Shown piece by piece: positions 10,626 to 20,881 of a stretch of DNA of 64,000 bases. Under the pieces are notes generated by a model. It searched no databases and was not told the origin of the DNA. It saw nothing but the letters and a program-made list of their open reading frames with translations. Numbering within the stretch: position 1 is the first letter of the stretch; every line of letters starts with the position of its first letter. Made by a program: the position numbers and the translations under genes. This DNA comes from Archegozetes longisetosus. Lineage: Eukaryota; Arthropoda; Arachnida; Sarcoptiformes; Trhypochthoniidae. The DNA lies in NCBI GenBank assembly GCA_018873245.2, contig JAEMBT020000005.1, forward strand, positions 5,876,001 through 5,940,000. Reading direction: 5' to 3'.

Positions 10626-12197
10626 TTATTTTAAAATTTTAGAAAATACATTAATAATAGTTGATTTAATGCTAGAAGAATGTTGAGAACCATCAATTTC
10701 TTTGGAGTAATGCTGTCTGTGAGCGTCTAAACATTTTTGATATCTTAATTTACAAGCAGCTTCAATAGTCTTACAGAAAGCTCCAGAACTTGGCTCACAT
10801 TCAAAACAATGCGCTTCGAACTCTTTTTCATCGATTTGCATAATAAACCCGCAGTGCTTCACATTACTTCCACTGATTCCGAGAAAAGATAAATACCTAA
10901 AATAGTTGTTATTTACGTATTAAAAATAACCGATTTATTTCAGTTGAATAATTTGAAAACTATTGATTTCAAACCTGACTCTACATTCGGCAATGCATTG
11001 GGCCGTCTCTTTGGACTCGATAAGTATATTAGAGGGAGATATGTGGACTAAGACTGGAATATTAATTCTATCGGTTGATTCAGGATCTGGACTCTCAGTA
11101 GATTCATTATAAAGTACTCTTCCGAGAGCTTCATTCAGAACGTCGATCCCCATTGGTTTTGAAACTTTAGTTTTTCCGATATATTTCACTGCCATTGTCT
11201 TTCGAGGCTCTTCTATTGGTGTCGGAAACTCGATAGCTGTTGGCGTTCCTATTGTCGATGGGGTATTGGCATCGTATATGAATAAATTTTTCGGTCTTTG
11301 CTTATGTGAAAGCGGAAGTGATGGCGAACGTGATAGCTCATCATTCATTTTCAATTTAATCATTTCGTCTCTTAAATAAGTCGCGATCTGTTGCCCACTA
11401 TTGTTATCGTCTTCGCAATGAAAAACGTGACATTTCAGTCCATAAGAAGTCGGAGATGTTGGCGAAACGGGACTCGTTCTGGGAGAAGCGCTGTTTGGAT
11501 TATTCGAGTCTCTGGCAACATATGCAAAATCATTGTTGTCATTGACTCCCCAAACACGAATTCCTTTAATTGGCTGACAATTAAGTAAAGTATTTGACGT
11601 CATGTCAAATAGTTTTAAGCTCGAATTCTCGATCTTCAACAATAACTGTTGTGTTTGTCGTCCCCAACAACGAACCGCATTATTGTCTCCTTTAGTGCTC
11701 AACTCGAGAATACATTTCTGAATAACTTTAGAACTAGTGGCAGAAGTGAGTTGATTTTCTTCGACTTCCATCCATCCCAAGGAATGAACGAGAAAAGTGA
11801 GACTACCATCATCTTGAGTGTTATTATGAACAATTTTGTCAGAATTATTATTATCCATATTATGATCATTGCTGTCAAAATACATGAAAGAATCTTTTTG
11901 ATTCGTATCAGTACCATCTCCGACTGGCTCTTCTCTTTGAATGGTTCCACTAGGAATGTGCCAAAAATAGGGCCCGTTCTCGTCTTCGTGTCGTTCCCAA
12001 CCGAACGGCAACTGATCGTTTGATTCGCTCTTTTGTTCATCTATTAATCGTTGGGTCAATTCGCTCTTTTCCTCATTGTTTTCTCCCATCATTGATCTGA
12101 TGGAAAGAGCGGCGTATAGTTTCCGGTAATTCGGGTTTTCGAAGCTTCTGTCGTTGTATTCACTCTCTGGTGTCGTTTCTGTCGAACTCGACATCAT
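10626..12197 (-). CDS. Fe65-like adaptor (APBB family), WW plus two PTB domains
   Basis: The predicted 497-residue protein comes from two exons, 12197-10975 and 10896-10626, joined across a 78-nt GT-AG intron (phase 2). A WW-like domain lies at about residues 63-91 (LPFGWERHEDENGPYFWHIP). The first PTB domain spans about 134-292 and has a Ser/Pro-rich insertion. The second PTB begins near 330 (KTMAVKYIGKTKV) and crosses the intron to read CRVRYLSFLGIS, a typical Fe65 PTB2 block. Family members bind the cytoplasmic tails of APP-type receptors through PTB2 and link them to cytoskeletal and nuclear partners. The second WW signature Trp is Arg88 here. The protein is shorter than vertebrate Fe65 (about 710 aa), mainly at the N-terminus. 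Its ATG is 336 bp from the divergent ACTR10 start, suggesting a shared promoter. Confidence 0.92.
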
Positions 12198-12533
12198 TTT
12201 TACTATTATTTTATTCGAATTAAATTAATCGAAATATTTCAAATCATAACACAATCTCTTCTATCATTGTTTCATAACAAATATTACGTTATTTTCAGTT
12301 CAGTAAATGTTACAAATTATCATAAGTTTGTTCATGAAAATCAATTTCGGGCACTTATTTCAATAATAACGTAATATATGAACAAAACAACAAATAATTT
12401 GAAAGAAGTGAATATAAATCTAAATAAATCTGTGATTAATTAAAAAGAAATGAATTAATTAAATAGTTTAGGATTGAATGAAAAGATAAAGCAAGATAAT
12501 ATAATAAGTAAATAATTGAAATATAACCGAAAA
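12198..12533. promoter_or_regulatory. Divergent intergenic region between APBB and ACTR10
   Basis: Only 336 bp separate the two start codons, which face away from each other. The region is very AT-rich and no clear TATA or initiator could be singled out. By position it should contain both promoters and 5' leaders, unless further non-coding exons exist. Confidence 0.6.
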
Positions 12534-14241
12534 ATGCCATTATACGAAGGAATAGGTATTGGAAGCGATAAGCATTCGGTGGTCATAGAAATTGGACAAT
12601 CATTCACTAAGTATTCTAACATCTGTTTATTCATTTATATTTTAATTATTTTATTCATTCATTTACTCACTAAATTATTAATCCATTTATTAATCTATTT
12701 ATTCATCTACTCAGATGTGGTTTTGTTCACGAATATTCTCCACGAGCTATCATCAGATCTGAAGTATTTGTTGCCAACTCTAACAAAGTAATTATTAATA
12801 AATTGATGCCATATTCGAAATAGTTAATTGATTTATTGTTAATTGAGTCAACAATTGAATTTATTTTAAATATCAAATCCGTCCAAACATTGATTAGACT
12901 CGAAAATTTCTGATTTTCCAAAACTAAACAATAACCTTTCATTACTTTAAGACCGATGAACAATTTAACTTTTTTTTTACTAATCAACAGATAGTAAACA
13001 TCTACGACATAAATGATGACAACGATCTCTATTCGGCTCTGAAAGAATTTATTCAAATTCTATACTTTCGTTATTTGGCCGTTAATCCGAAAGATAGACG
13101 CGTTGTAATCGTTGAGTCAATTTTTTGTTCGTCTCGTTTTCGCAATCAATTGGCAAAAGTTTTATTTCTTCACTACGATGTATGAGCTAACTAAACTTTG
13201 TAGACGCCTTATAGACTTTATCATGTATTGTTGTAATGCTGTAAGAGTTATAGTGAGCGTGCGCTAGCGCTTTATTATTCCATTTAAATTCACTTAATTA
13301 TGGCGTCATTTACAACAATATTTGAGAGAAGTCCTATTGAGTCTATTAGAATAATAATTATTTTATTCTTCTCTTAAAATCTTAAATTTTTTCAAATCCA
13401 ATTCAAGATTCAGGCATTATTGATAGTTCCTCAACATTTGGTATGTTTGGCAACTCTGGGTCTGTCGACAGGACTTGTTTTGGATGCCGGCTACAAAGAA
13501 GCAATTTCTGTACCTGTCATCGAAGGCGTTACGGTTCTCGATGCCGTACAGTACGCACCATTAGGAGGAAAATCAGTACATTATCGAATCATGGATGAGT
13601 TATTGCAAAGACGTGCTATTATTAGAGAGAAAAATGTAGAAAATGTCATAACAGAACCACTTGATGAAAATTTATTAGAAGATATCAAAGTTAGAACTTG
13701 TTTTGTCGCTCCCTTTGAGAGAGGGGTCAAACTTTCGCGTGAAAAAGTTGATTACGAGGATACAGATGTGTCCGCTATATCTGGTCCTCCAAAAGATATC
13801 AAGTATCCCATCGATGGCGACAAGGTTCTACACATTCCAGGACCACTTCGAGAGTCTGTCTGTGAAGTGTTGTTTGAGATGTACGGTGACGAACACACAA
13901 TCCCTACTCTAATAATCGATGCAGTCCTTAAGTGTCCAGTCGACACTCGACGACAACTGGCATCAAATATCGTAGTAATTGGGGGCACTTCAATGTTGCC
14001 TGGATTCAAACATAGACTTCTTATGGAACTGAGATCTTTGTCTAAAAGCAATCGCTATGAATCAAAATTACATTTTGATGTATTTAAATTTCATTCGATG
14101 CCGTGTCCAGAGAACTACTCTTCTTGGTTGGGCGCTTCTATTTTTGCCTCAACTGATATTGTTTCCACACGTTCTATAACTTTAGAACAATATTTAAAAA
14201 ATAATAGGAATTTATCGGATTGGAGTAATTGGATTCCATGA
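12534..14241 (+). CDS. Actin-related protein 10 (dynactin pointed-end subunit)
   Basis: Four exons, 12534-12610, 12715-12787, 12991-13179 and 13414-14241, encode 388 residues, and all three introns are GT-AG. The ATG at 12534 is chosen because the protein then starts [10 protein letters not shown], as in animal Arp10. Actin-fold motifs are visible: the first phosphate loop ([14 protein letters not shown]), the second phosphate region (LVLDAGYKE, about 134-142) and the nucleotide-contacting [11 protein letters not shown] (about 301-311). The block [24 protein letters not shown] is a strong family match. Arp10 (Arp11) caps the pointed end of the dynactin Arp1 filament with p62, p25 and p27 and supports dynein cargo transport. 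It is slightly shorter than the human protein (417 aa), lacking part of the C-terminal tail. A polyadenylation signal lies 220 nt past the stop. Confidence 0.95.
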
Positions 14242-14460
14242 TTTGTTTCCAGTAGGAGTCCTAAGCTTTGAGTCAAAACTTTTTGATCAACTTTTGAGTA
14301 TTTGTGGAATGAATGCTTTGATATGAAAATAATGAAACTCTAGAGAATGTAATATACTAATTGAACTATTTATTTAAAAATATCGCAATGTTCTGCCAAA
14401 AGCAGAAAAGTTTTTCAGATTCTTTATTGTAATTTTTATAACTATTGTCTCTTTTAGCAA

Positions 14461-14466
14461 AATAAA
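14461..14466 (+). promoter_or_regulatory. Polyadenylation signal of ACTR10
   Basis: This is the first canonical AATAAA downstream of the ACTR10 stop codon, about 220 nt into the presumed 3' UTR, and it is followed by T-rich sequence. Confidence 0.55.
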
Positions 14467-14812
14467 GCTGTTAACAAGTTTATTGCTTTTGAATTTTGAT
14501 TGAGCCAAAGTTGAGCTAATATATTAGCTATGAATTCAAAGTATATCTTAAACTGGCATTTTTGAAATATGTTTAAAAGTATTTGAACATAAGTTGAGAT
14601 AATAAAACTAGATTTTATTCTCAATTGTTCCTTATCTGAAGTTTAGACACGTTTAGGCAGTTTTAAACCTACTCCAACTGAATCGCACATAAATTAGATA
14701 ATTTTGAATGAGAAAAGAGTTTATCCTATTTGCAAATGTCATTCAAACAGTCGAAACGTGCGTAAACTTCATATTTGCGAATTTACATATAAGCGATAAG
14801 TGAAACACAGTA

Positions 14813-15039
14813 CATTTGAAAACTTAATCCATGATGCCAACAAGAAAGAGGTTGTTGCTATGTCAAACTCCCTATCATGCAGGTCAAATTTATTACCAAA
14901 TTTGACTTCTAATTTGCTTTGACTGCTAATTGAAATGAAGCAAATTTCGCAATATCCTCTGTTTGGGGTCTGATGGAAGCATGCAATCTTGACGTATAGC
15001 TTGTGGTGTTGCTATCGCGGACTATTTAGTATTTGGATG
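14813..15039. mobile_element. Family A MITE between ACTR10 and NPC2
   Basis: The element is bounded by TA, with left end CATTTGAAAACTTAATCC and right end ACTATTTAGTATTTGGATG. It is in the opposite orientation to the copy at 762-994. It carries the inner motifs GTTGTTGCTATGTCAAAC and GTCTGATGGAAGCATGCAA, which are characteristic of the family. It is moderately decayed. Confidence 0.6.
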
Positions 15040-15514
15040 TATAGTTTAGATTAAAATGAACAAATTGAATCAACTTAATCTTTGAGAAGACGACACTAAA
15101 GTAAGTTAAACCAATCGAAATGCACGCATAGTTTTCAAATTAGACTTATGTGTCAACTCAATGTATTGACTTGCGAAGTACTGAGTTTATAATTAATCGG
15201 AATGAAGTACAAACTTTTCCATTTGCTCATTGATGCGATGATAAGTAATGCAACGCAAAGTTAGCGCTTCACAACTTTTATTTGAAGTTTAAAAAATATT
15301 GGAAAAAATTCTAAATTGAATGAAAGGATTGGTTAAAAGAATTGGGTAAAAGTGTAAAAAGTGTGCTCAAACCAGTGAAGTGAAAGATTAGGGTAGAGGT
15401 GGTATTGTTGTAAAGTAGGAATTGATTTAGATGAGTATAAATAATAGAAATAGTATGAAAAGTTTAGAAAAGTAACAATAACTGGTCTGTAATATAGAAG
15501 TAGAGTATAATATA

Positions 15515-17840
15515 TTATATAAGTTGAACAGGAATCTCAACGCAAACAAAATGAGGACCAGAATGTCTTCTCCAATCTTGACGTCTCTTTGACTTTTTGT
15601 TAGATTCAGCTCTGATAATATATCTGACCAATAGTTCAATCTGTGGTAAACAATAGAAGAATAAATAAAGAAATACTAAAGTATCTAAATATAGAAAAGC
15701 AAACCTTTGGTGCGTTAGAAAATACAGGAAACGAAGTCTCGTGTGTGTATGACTGGTCTTGAATTATGCCATTATTGAGACAATTAGTTCCATCACTATC
15801 TTTTATTGTATTAATACACGCATCAATCTGTCCTCCATAGGGAACTTCAACTGGTTTTCCTCTCAAAAGTCTAAGGAATTTTGCTATAATTACTCTTTCG
15901 ATTCGAGGACTCGATTGTGTTGGAGCTATAATTGAGACGAAATAATACGAAAGTTTCAATCAGATTCAGGTCAATATCAAGACTAATGATAACGAGGAAA
16001 AGTTTGGGTCTATGGGTTGATTTTTAGGCCAAAGCTTAGTTTATTTATCTAATGAAAACTTTTCGGTAGTTAATCATGAAAGACAGTATGGCGTGCTAAA
16101 TATTGATAATTTTATGTGATTAATAAGACATTATTTAGTATATTTGTATTGAATTTTGAAGTACTTGCCACATTTCAATAACTTATTCACTCAATTAATG
16201 TAAAAACCATTAGAGATCAATTAAAATGCTTTAATTATTCTTGGTCTAATTTAAGGCTTTCAATGACATATAAACAAGAATTGACAAAGTAAATGTCAAA
16301 ATAATTGTTCAAATGGTTAATAGTTGCATCAAGACTACTCAAATCGATAAACAGTGCGATTGAGAAACTGAAAGCAATGTTACTCAAGTTATCTGGTGTA
16401 ACAACTAGTACACAGTTTCAGATAAAATTATATCAATATATCAAATCTGATCTCTCAAATCGATTGATGACCTGGTGGAACGATGAAAAACTATCGACTT
16501 TGGTTAATGAGTTAAGGGAAAGAGCACTCGAGGCTTGCAAGACCAATCTATCGATGCCCTTCATTGAATCAAACGATCAATGCATCCAATCAATAGTCAA
16601 GTCAATAACCGCTTATGTCGATTAGGTTATGAAACAGTCAAACTTTAGTCTACCATCTAAAAGCTTTTTATTGGGTGATGGTTTCAAAGAAAAACTCTTA
16701 AAGCACTGTTAGTTCCAATATTCAAAATCATAAATGAATTTTATTGAGAACTACTTTTTATTAAAGATTTTTTAAAATCTCTTCAAAAGCTCCAAAGGAT
16801 TGAAAATCTCAATAAATCAAAATATGCATATTTTCATCGGGACCTGTTGAAGTCTTGCATTCTACTAATTTATTAAATTCTGATTCTCTTTGAGCACAAT
16901 CAACCTATATTACAAATTCAACTTATGATCTTTCATCTTTAAGGTGAAAAATGATTTCAATAGTAGCAAATTTTCTTGTGATTCAGTTGGCTAAAGGCTA
17001 AAGAGCCAAACTGAAGTTTGAGTCACTGTGCTATGTCAAAGATATCAGAGATTATGACTGAAGTTTCTGACCAATAATACAAAAGGCAGTGTTTGTTGAA
17101 GCTTTGAAAATATGAAAACTTAGAATTGCTATTTGGGCTAATCTATTAAATGTCTGAATAGTTTTTTTAAACTTGCAATAATAATATTGGAGACGTAATA
17201 AGAATATCGAAGGCATGCTTACAGCCTAGGATGAAGTGCTAGTCTTATCTCTAATTGAATTTGATTAAAGATAGAGCTTTATAGCCCTCATCTGACCACT
17301 TGTCATTCTAGATAATCACACTTTTAACGCAGAAAACGCTTCCTTATAACCAAAAGTTTTGTCAAAATGGCGAACTATTGCTTTAAAGGTTATTCCTCTT
17401 AAAGTATCTCAAAAGTTTTGATGCAACTATTCCTCAGTTTAACAACCAATTTTAATTCTCTAATACTCAGCTAAGGTTAAGATTTAGAAAAGTCTAAAAT
17501 TTCAGAGATGAATAAAAGGAATAAAAATTACGTACTGAACTTGATAGTGATGGTATGATTTGTTCCAATTTCCAAAAAGCATTTATCACTTGTACTATTA
17601 TTACATCCACTAACAAAAACTTGAACATTGTTTGAACTAATAGGACTTTCGAGTTCTTGATCTGTAAAAGATATTAAAAAAGAAAGATAGTTGAAAAAAG
17701 TTGACAAATAATTAGTTGATGTTATTAAAAGTATGATGAAGATAGGAATTACCGGAACATTGATTCCACGGCGCCTGATCAGCTTCAGTACATACAACTA
17801 AAAATGTAAAGTAAAATATCAAACAGAGTACTTTGCACAT
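15515..17840 (-). CDS. NPC2-like ML-domain sterol/lipid-binding protein
   Basis: Four exons, 17840-17753, 17661-17536, 15925-15705 and 15640-15515, encode 186 residues; all introns are GT-AG and the second is 1610 nt. The start gives a classic signal peptide (MCKVLCLIFYFTFLVVCTEA), so the product should be secreted or lysosomal. Six cysteines in the mature part (NQC, SGC, DKC, DAC, TNC, VCV) match the three-disulfide plan of NPC2, and the end VCVEIPVQLI matches the last ML-domain strand. The family binds cholesterol and other lipids and hands them over within the lysosome; arthropods have expanded NPC2 sets that also act in extracellular lipid or odorant carriage. Length exceeds the usual ~150 residues, partly from a basic insertion (NKKSKRRQDWRR) before the last strand. 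Potential N-glycosylation sites occur at NNST and NHT. Confidence 0.9.
16305..16625 (+). CDS. Unrecognised open frame inside NPC2 intron 2 (antisense)
   Basis: An ATG-started frame of 106 residues runs antisense to the long NPC2 intron. It is mainly helical and charged, with WW and ERALEAC motifs and no simple repeats, so its composition looks more protein-like than neighbouring spurious frames. No family was recognised. There is no signal peptide or membrane segment. It could be a relic of a transposase or another pseudogene exon. Nothing around it shows splice continuity, so I cannot claim that it is expressed. Confidence 0.25.
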   Translation: MFKWLIVASRLLKSINSAIEKLKAMLLKLSGVTTSTQFQIKLYQYIKSDLSNRLMTWWNDEKLSTLVNELRERALEACKTNLSMPFIESNDQCIQSIVKSITAYVD

Positions 17841-17915
17841 CTTCACAACTATCTGTATATAAGAATAAGTTATTGTTAGATATAAATATGTCGAATGATC
17901 ATATGATTTTGAACA

Positions 17916-17946
17916 GACTGAAACGCGGTGATCTTACTATATATAT
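17916..17946 (-). promoter_or_regulatory. Candidate TATA and initiator core promoter of NPC2
   Basis: Reading the minus strand, TATATATA (17945-17938) lies about 26-19 nt upstream of TCAGTC (17921-17916), a match to the arthropod initiator consensus TCAGTY. The predicted start A (17919) is 79 nt upstream of the NPC2 ATG. The arrangement is consistent with a focused TATA-Inr promoter, although the TATA spacing is a few bases shorter than usual. Confidence 0.5.
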
Positions 17947-18464
17947 GCCGTGTCCTATCAAGACGGGACCCTCCCCTCCATTCTCCAATTCAAAGTACAG
18001 ACAAGATGATATCAGTCTGTTTCAACTTATTACTAAGTCTTAAGTATGTAATTAACGTTTTAGAAAATGATCAAATTCTTTCACCCATACTTTAGACATG
18101 CATTCATGTCAGTCATGGCCGATAAGTTGAAACATACTGCCATTGCCCCCTCTGTACAGTAAAGCGATGATCAAAACTAGAGATTAAATATTCAGAAACA
18201 GTTGACTACCTTATGAAACATCTCTTCGATCAATTCTAATAAGAGTTTGGACAAATCTTAAAAAAGTCTTCGCACGTATTCAACATAAAAACACTTGAAT
18301 TGATTGAAATGCATGCCAGGTGTAAAGATAGGTCAAGTACAACAGTTAACTTTTGTTGCATTTCTTTAGATACTGGAGAAGTTGTTTGTATTCTTGAGTG
18401 GGTCTACGATTTAGATGAAAATGTATGTGAAATGTTTTAAATTAATGAAGTGATCTTTCGATTA
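17947..18464. other. Upstream flank of NPC2, no gene
   Basis: No coding sequence is seen. The block around 18095-18165, ending TGCCATTGCCCCCTCTGTACAG, resembles a block at about 39300-39365 (CTCCTATTGCCCCGTCTGTATAG), so part of it is probably a dispersed repeat. Confidence 0.4.
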
Positions 18465-18634
18465 CAGTCGACTGTATAATGAAGTGGGATATAGTAAACT
18501 ACGAGCTATAATCTACGGTCTTTGACAATTATTTAGTTCATGGACTATGCACACTACATCCGATATAGTGGACTACCGTTACAATCAACCGACTTCTAGT
18601 GTATTAGGGTTTTTATTGAAACTAGAGATGACTG
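18465..18634. mobile_element. Pogo-like MITE (TA-CAGT...ACTG-TA), copy 1
   Basis: This 170-bp non-coding element is flanked by TA. It starts CAGTCGACTGTATAATGAAG and ends ACTAGAGATGACTG. CAGT termini with TA flanks are typical of pogo/Tigger-type elements. A related copy at 44381-44565 shares the internal GGATATAGT and GACTATGCAC blocks, and a third partial copy lies at 40219-40287. Confidence 0.6.
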
Positions 18635-20579
18635 TATATTTATTTGGAGTATATAGGATCTGAATCTATGATGGGTCGCTTAAATGGTATTATTATTCCT
18701 AATTCATACTTTGACTCAAGCCTAAGGGTGATTGTATTAAAAAATTGCAACTCAAGCCAGTAGGGAATAGAACAAAGTTATATCTATTATAAATGAAACA
18801 AAGGGTTAATCAATATAAAATCAATATATTAATATTTGTGCATGAATATTTTTGTATTTTCTATCCATACAGTCATATATCTGATCTTAATTATCACAAA
18901 TATATTTGTTTTTATAAGTTAGGCAAACAATTGAATTTAGATAAAGCTGATTTGTAGACGTCATTAAATTACTTGACCTTAGATGATAATCTAAAAGCAA
19001 CAAACATAAATTAACTTTGAAGCATTATTTAGATATTTATAATGAAATGCATTCATTCACTATAAAATAAGTTCATTACGACTGCCGCGTCACAGGTTCA
19101 CTACTATTCAATTTATCTTAATATTCAACTATAAAACTCAAATTGAATAAATACTATTTCTGTTACTCAATCAACTAAATGTTTTAATAGAAATATTCAA
19201 TTGCTTAAATGACCAATTCGTTAAACTTCTCGTGTCTTAAGCACAACTAATAGCTATATCCATTAGTTAGTTTTGAATATATTTAGTTTTGCCCAAAATG
19301 CATCATTTTGAACGATAATCGAAAAGTTATGAGAAAATATATCAAAATAAGTTTAATAACTTATCATATTTGATATTTGAATAAGTTGTTAGACTAAGCA
19401 CAAAAACCAAAATCTCATTATAATTAAGTATTAGGTAGAGAAAAAGAAAGAAAAGATACGAGAGAGGAATAGAAGTTAATTATTATACGGTGATGAGGTC
19501 GTTATTCAAGTAGAAACTATCCAATCTAGAGTCTCATTAAGATTTTACAAATAGATGTCATTCCCCTTCTTCGTGGGTGATCATAGAGGGAGGTCAGAAA
19601 GACCACCCACATGGTCACAACGATGGCTTGTGTCTACACCAAATGCCACCCAGAATATAAGCGACACAGCCGGTGGTCTCTCCTTTTCACTGAGGAAGTC
19701 CCAAATTAAACACCAATCTAAATCTATTTACCTCACACGCACTCTGTCTTCATTTTCACACTATTGAGCATTTCTTTTATCTATCATTTGTCTGTGACTA
19801 ATCAGTTCCCACTTCATTATCCATTCAGGTTTCCTTTTTTCAAATTCAATCTTACATTCTATGCATTTTTCTTATATTTATATACTTTATGCAAATCTTA
19901 AATGAGTTAAGCGGAATTTAAAAATTGAGTGACTTATGTTTGGTACATATTCACAAACAACAGAAATAATATTTTGACAAAATTCAAGTTATTATAGGAA
20001 TGTAAACCAAAAATCATTTGGTTTCTATATTGTCAATAAGTTGTGTATTTCTCACTGGAAAAGCATACAAATATTTATAAAGTTGAATATTTGTCAAGAG
20101 CAAGGAAAACATTCAGAAAAGGGTTGATAAGTATAAAAATAATTGATTTTCAGTATTGAAATTTATTCAACATTTAAGTCATAAAACTATTTGGGTGTAT
20201 TGAAAATGGTATGTTTGCTTTCTTATCAGAACCAGATTATTGCTGTTTAATGCAGTGACTGTTAATTTGAGAGGAGCTGCACTTTCTTTAGTTGATGGTT
20301 AGATAAAACTTGACTTTTGAGTGTAAGAGACAATAGGACTCTTGTTTTAATAAGGAAACTAATAAATGAAACTAAATTTATATATAATATACGAACAAGT
20401 TATAAAAGAAATATTTCAATGAATTAATCGTTTTCAATTCAGAACTCACGACAGAGATTATGTCTTTCAATGGGTGGTTTAACTTATTTGTTTAGTGAGT
20501 TTGGTTAAGTATAGGTAAATAACAGCAGGAGATGTAACAATATCAGAAATGCAATTCAACTATATTCCAAGACTTAAGT
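18635..20579. other. Non-coding sequence
   Basis: No gene supported. A GC-richer island at about 19555-19700 contains an open frame on the plus strand (about 70 codons) rich in Arg, Pro and Ser, with no recognisable family. Confidence 0.4.
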
Positions 20580-20881
20580 CAGCGCTTCCCAAACTTGTTT
20601 TGGCGAACCACCCATCATTCGCGAAGGGTTATCTTCAGTGGCCAGGCTAGGAAACTTCGAGTGGCAATGCAACCATCATATCCACTTTAGTTGAATATAT
20701 GCTTATCCCATATAAACCTATTTAAATTTTAATTTTTCTGTATTCTTACTTTATTTCGTAGTAATCATAACAAATTAAGGAAACTTCACATTGAAAAATA
20801 TTGAACTTTTTGCGTCAAGTTAACGACAGATTTGAGTTGAGGACGCCTGTGCACCTTCGGCTTCAACTGGCTAAGCCACTG
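20580..20881. mobile_element. hAT-like non-autonomous element
   Basis: It begins CAGCGCTTCCCAAACTTGTT, close to the CAGNG...CCCAAACTT left terminus shared by many hAT elements, and ends GGCTAAGCCACTG, which would be the matching right end. It has no transposase frame. The flanking 8-mers are only loosely similar, so a target-site duplication is not demonstrated. Fragments resembling its right half occur at about 38820-38935. Confidence 0.45.

Noticed and set aside
12516-12791. Longer reading of the first ACTR10 frame from a non-ATG codon
   Set aside because: It begins at TTG and runs into intron 1. The ATG at 12534 and the splice at 12610 give the conserved Arp10 N-terminus.
19555-19767. Open frame in a GC-richer island
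   Set aside because: The 70-codon frame has no family features, splice context or signal. GC content alone does not support a gene.
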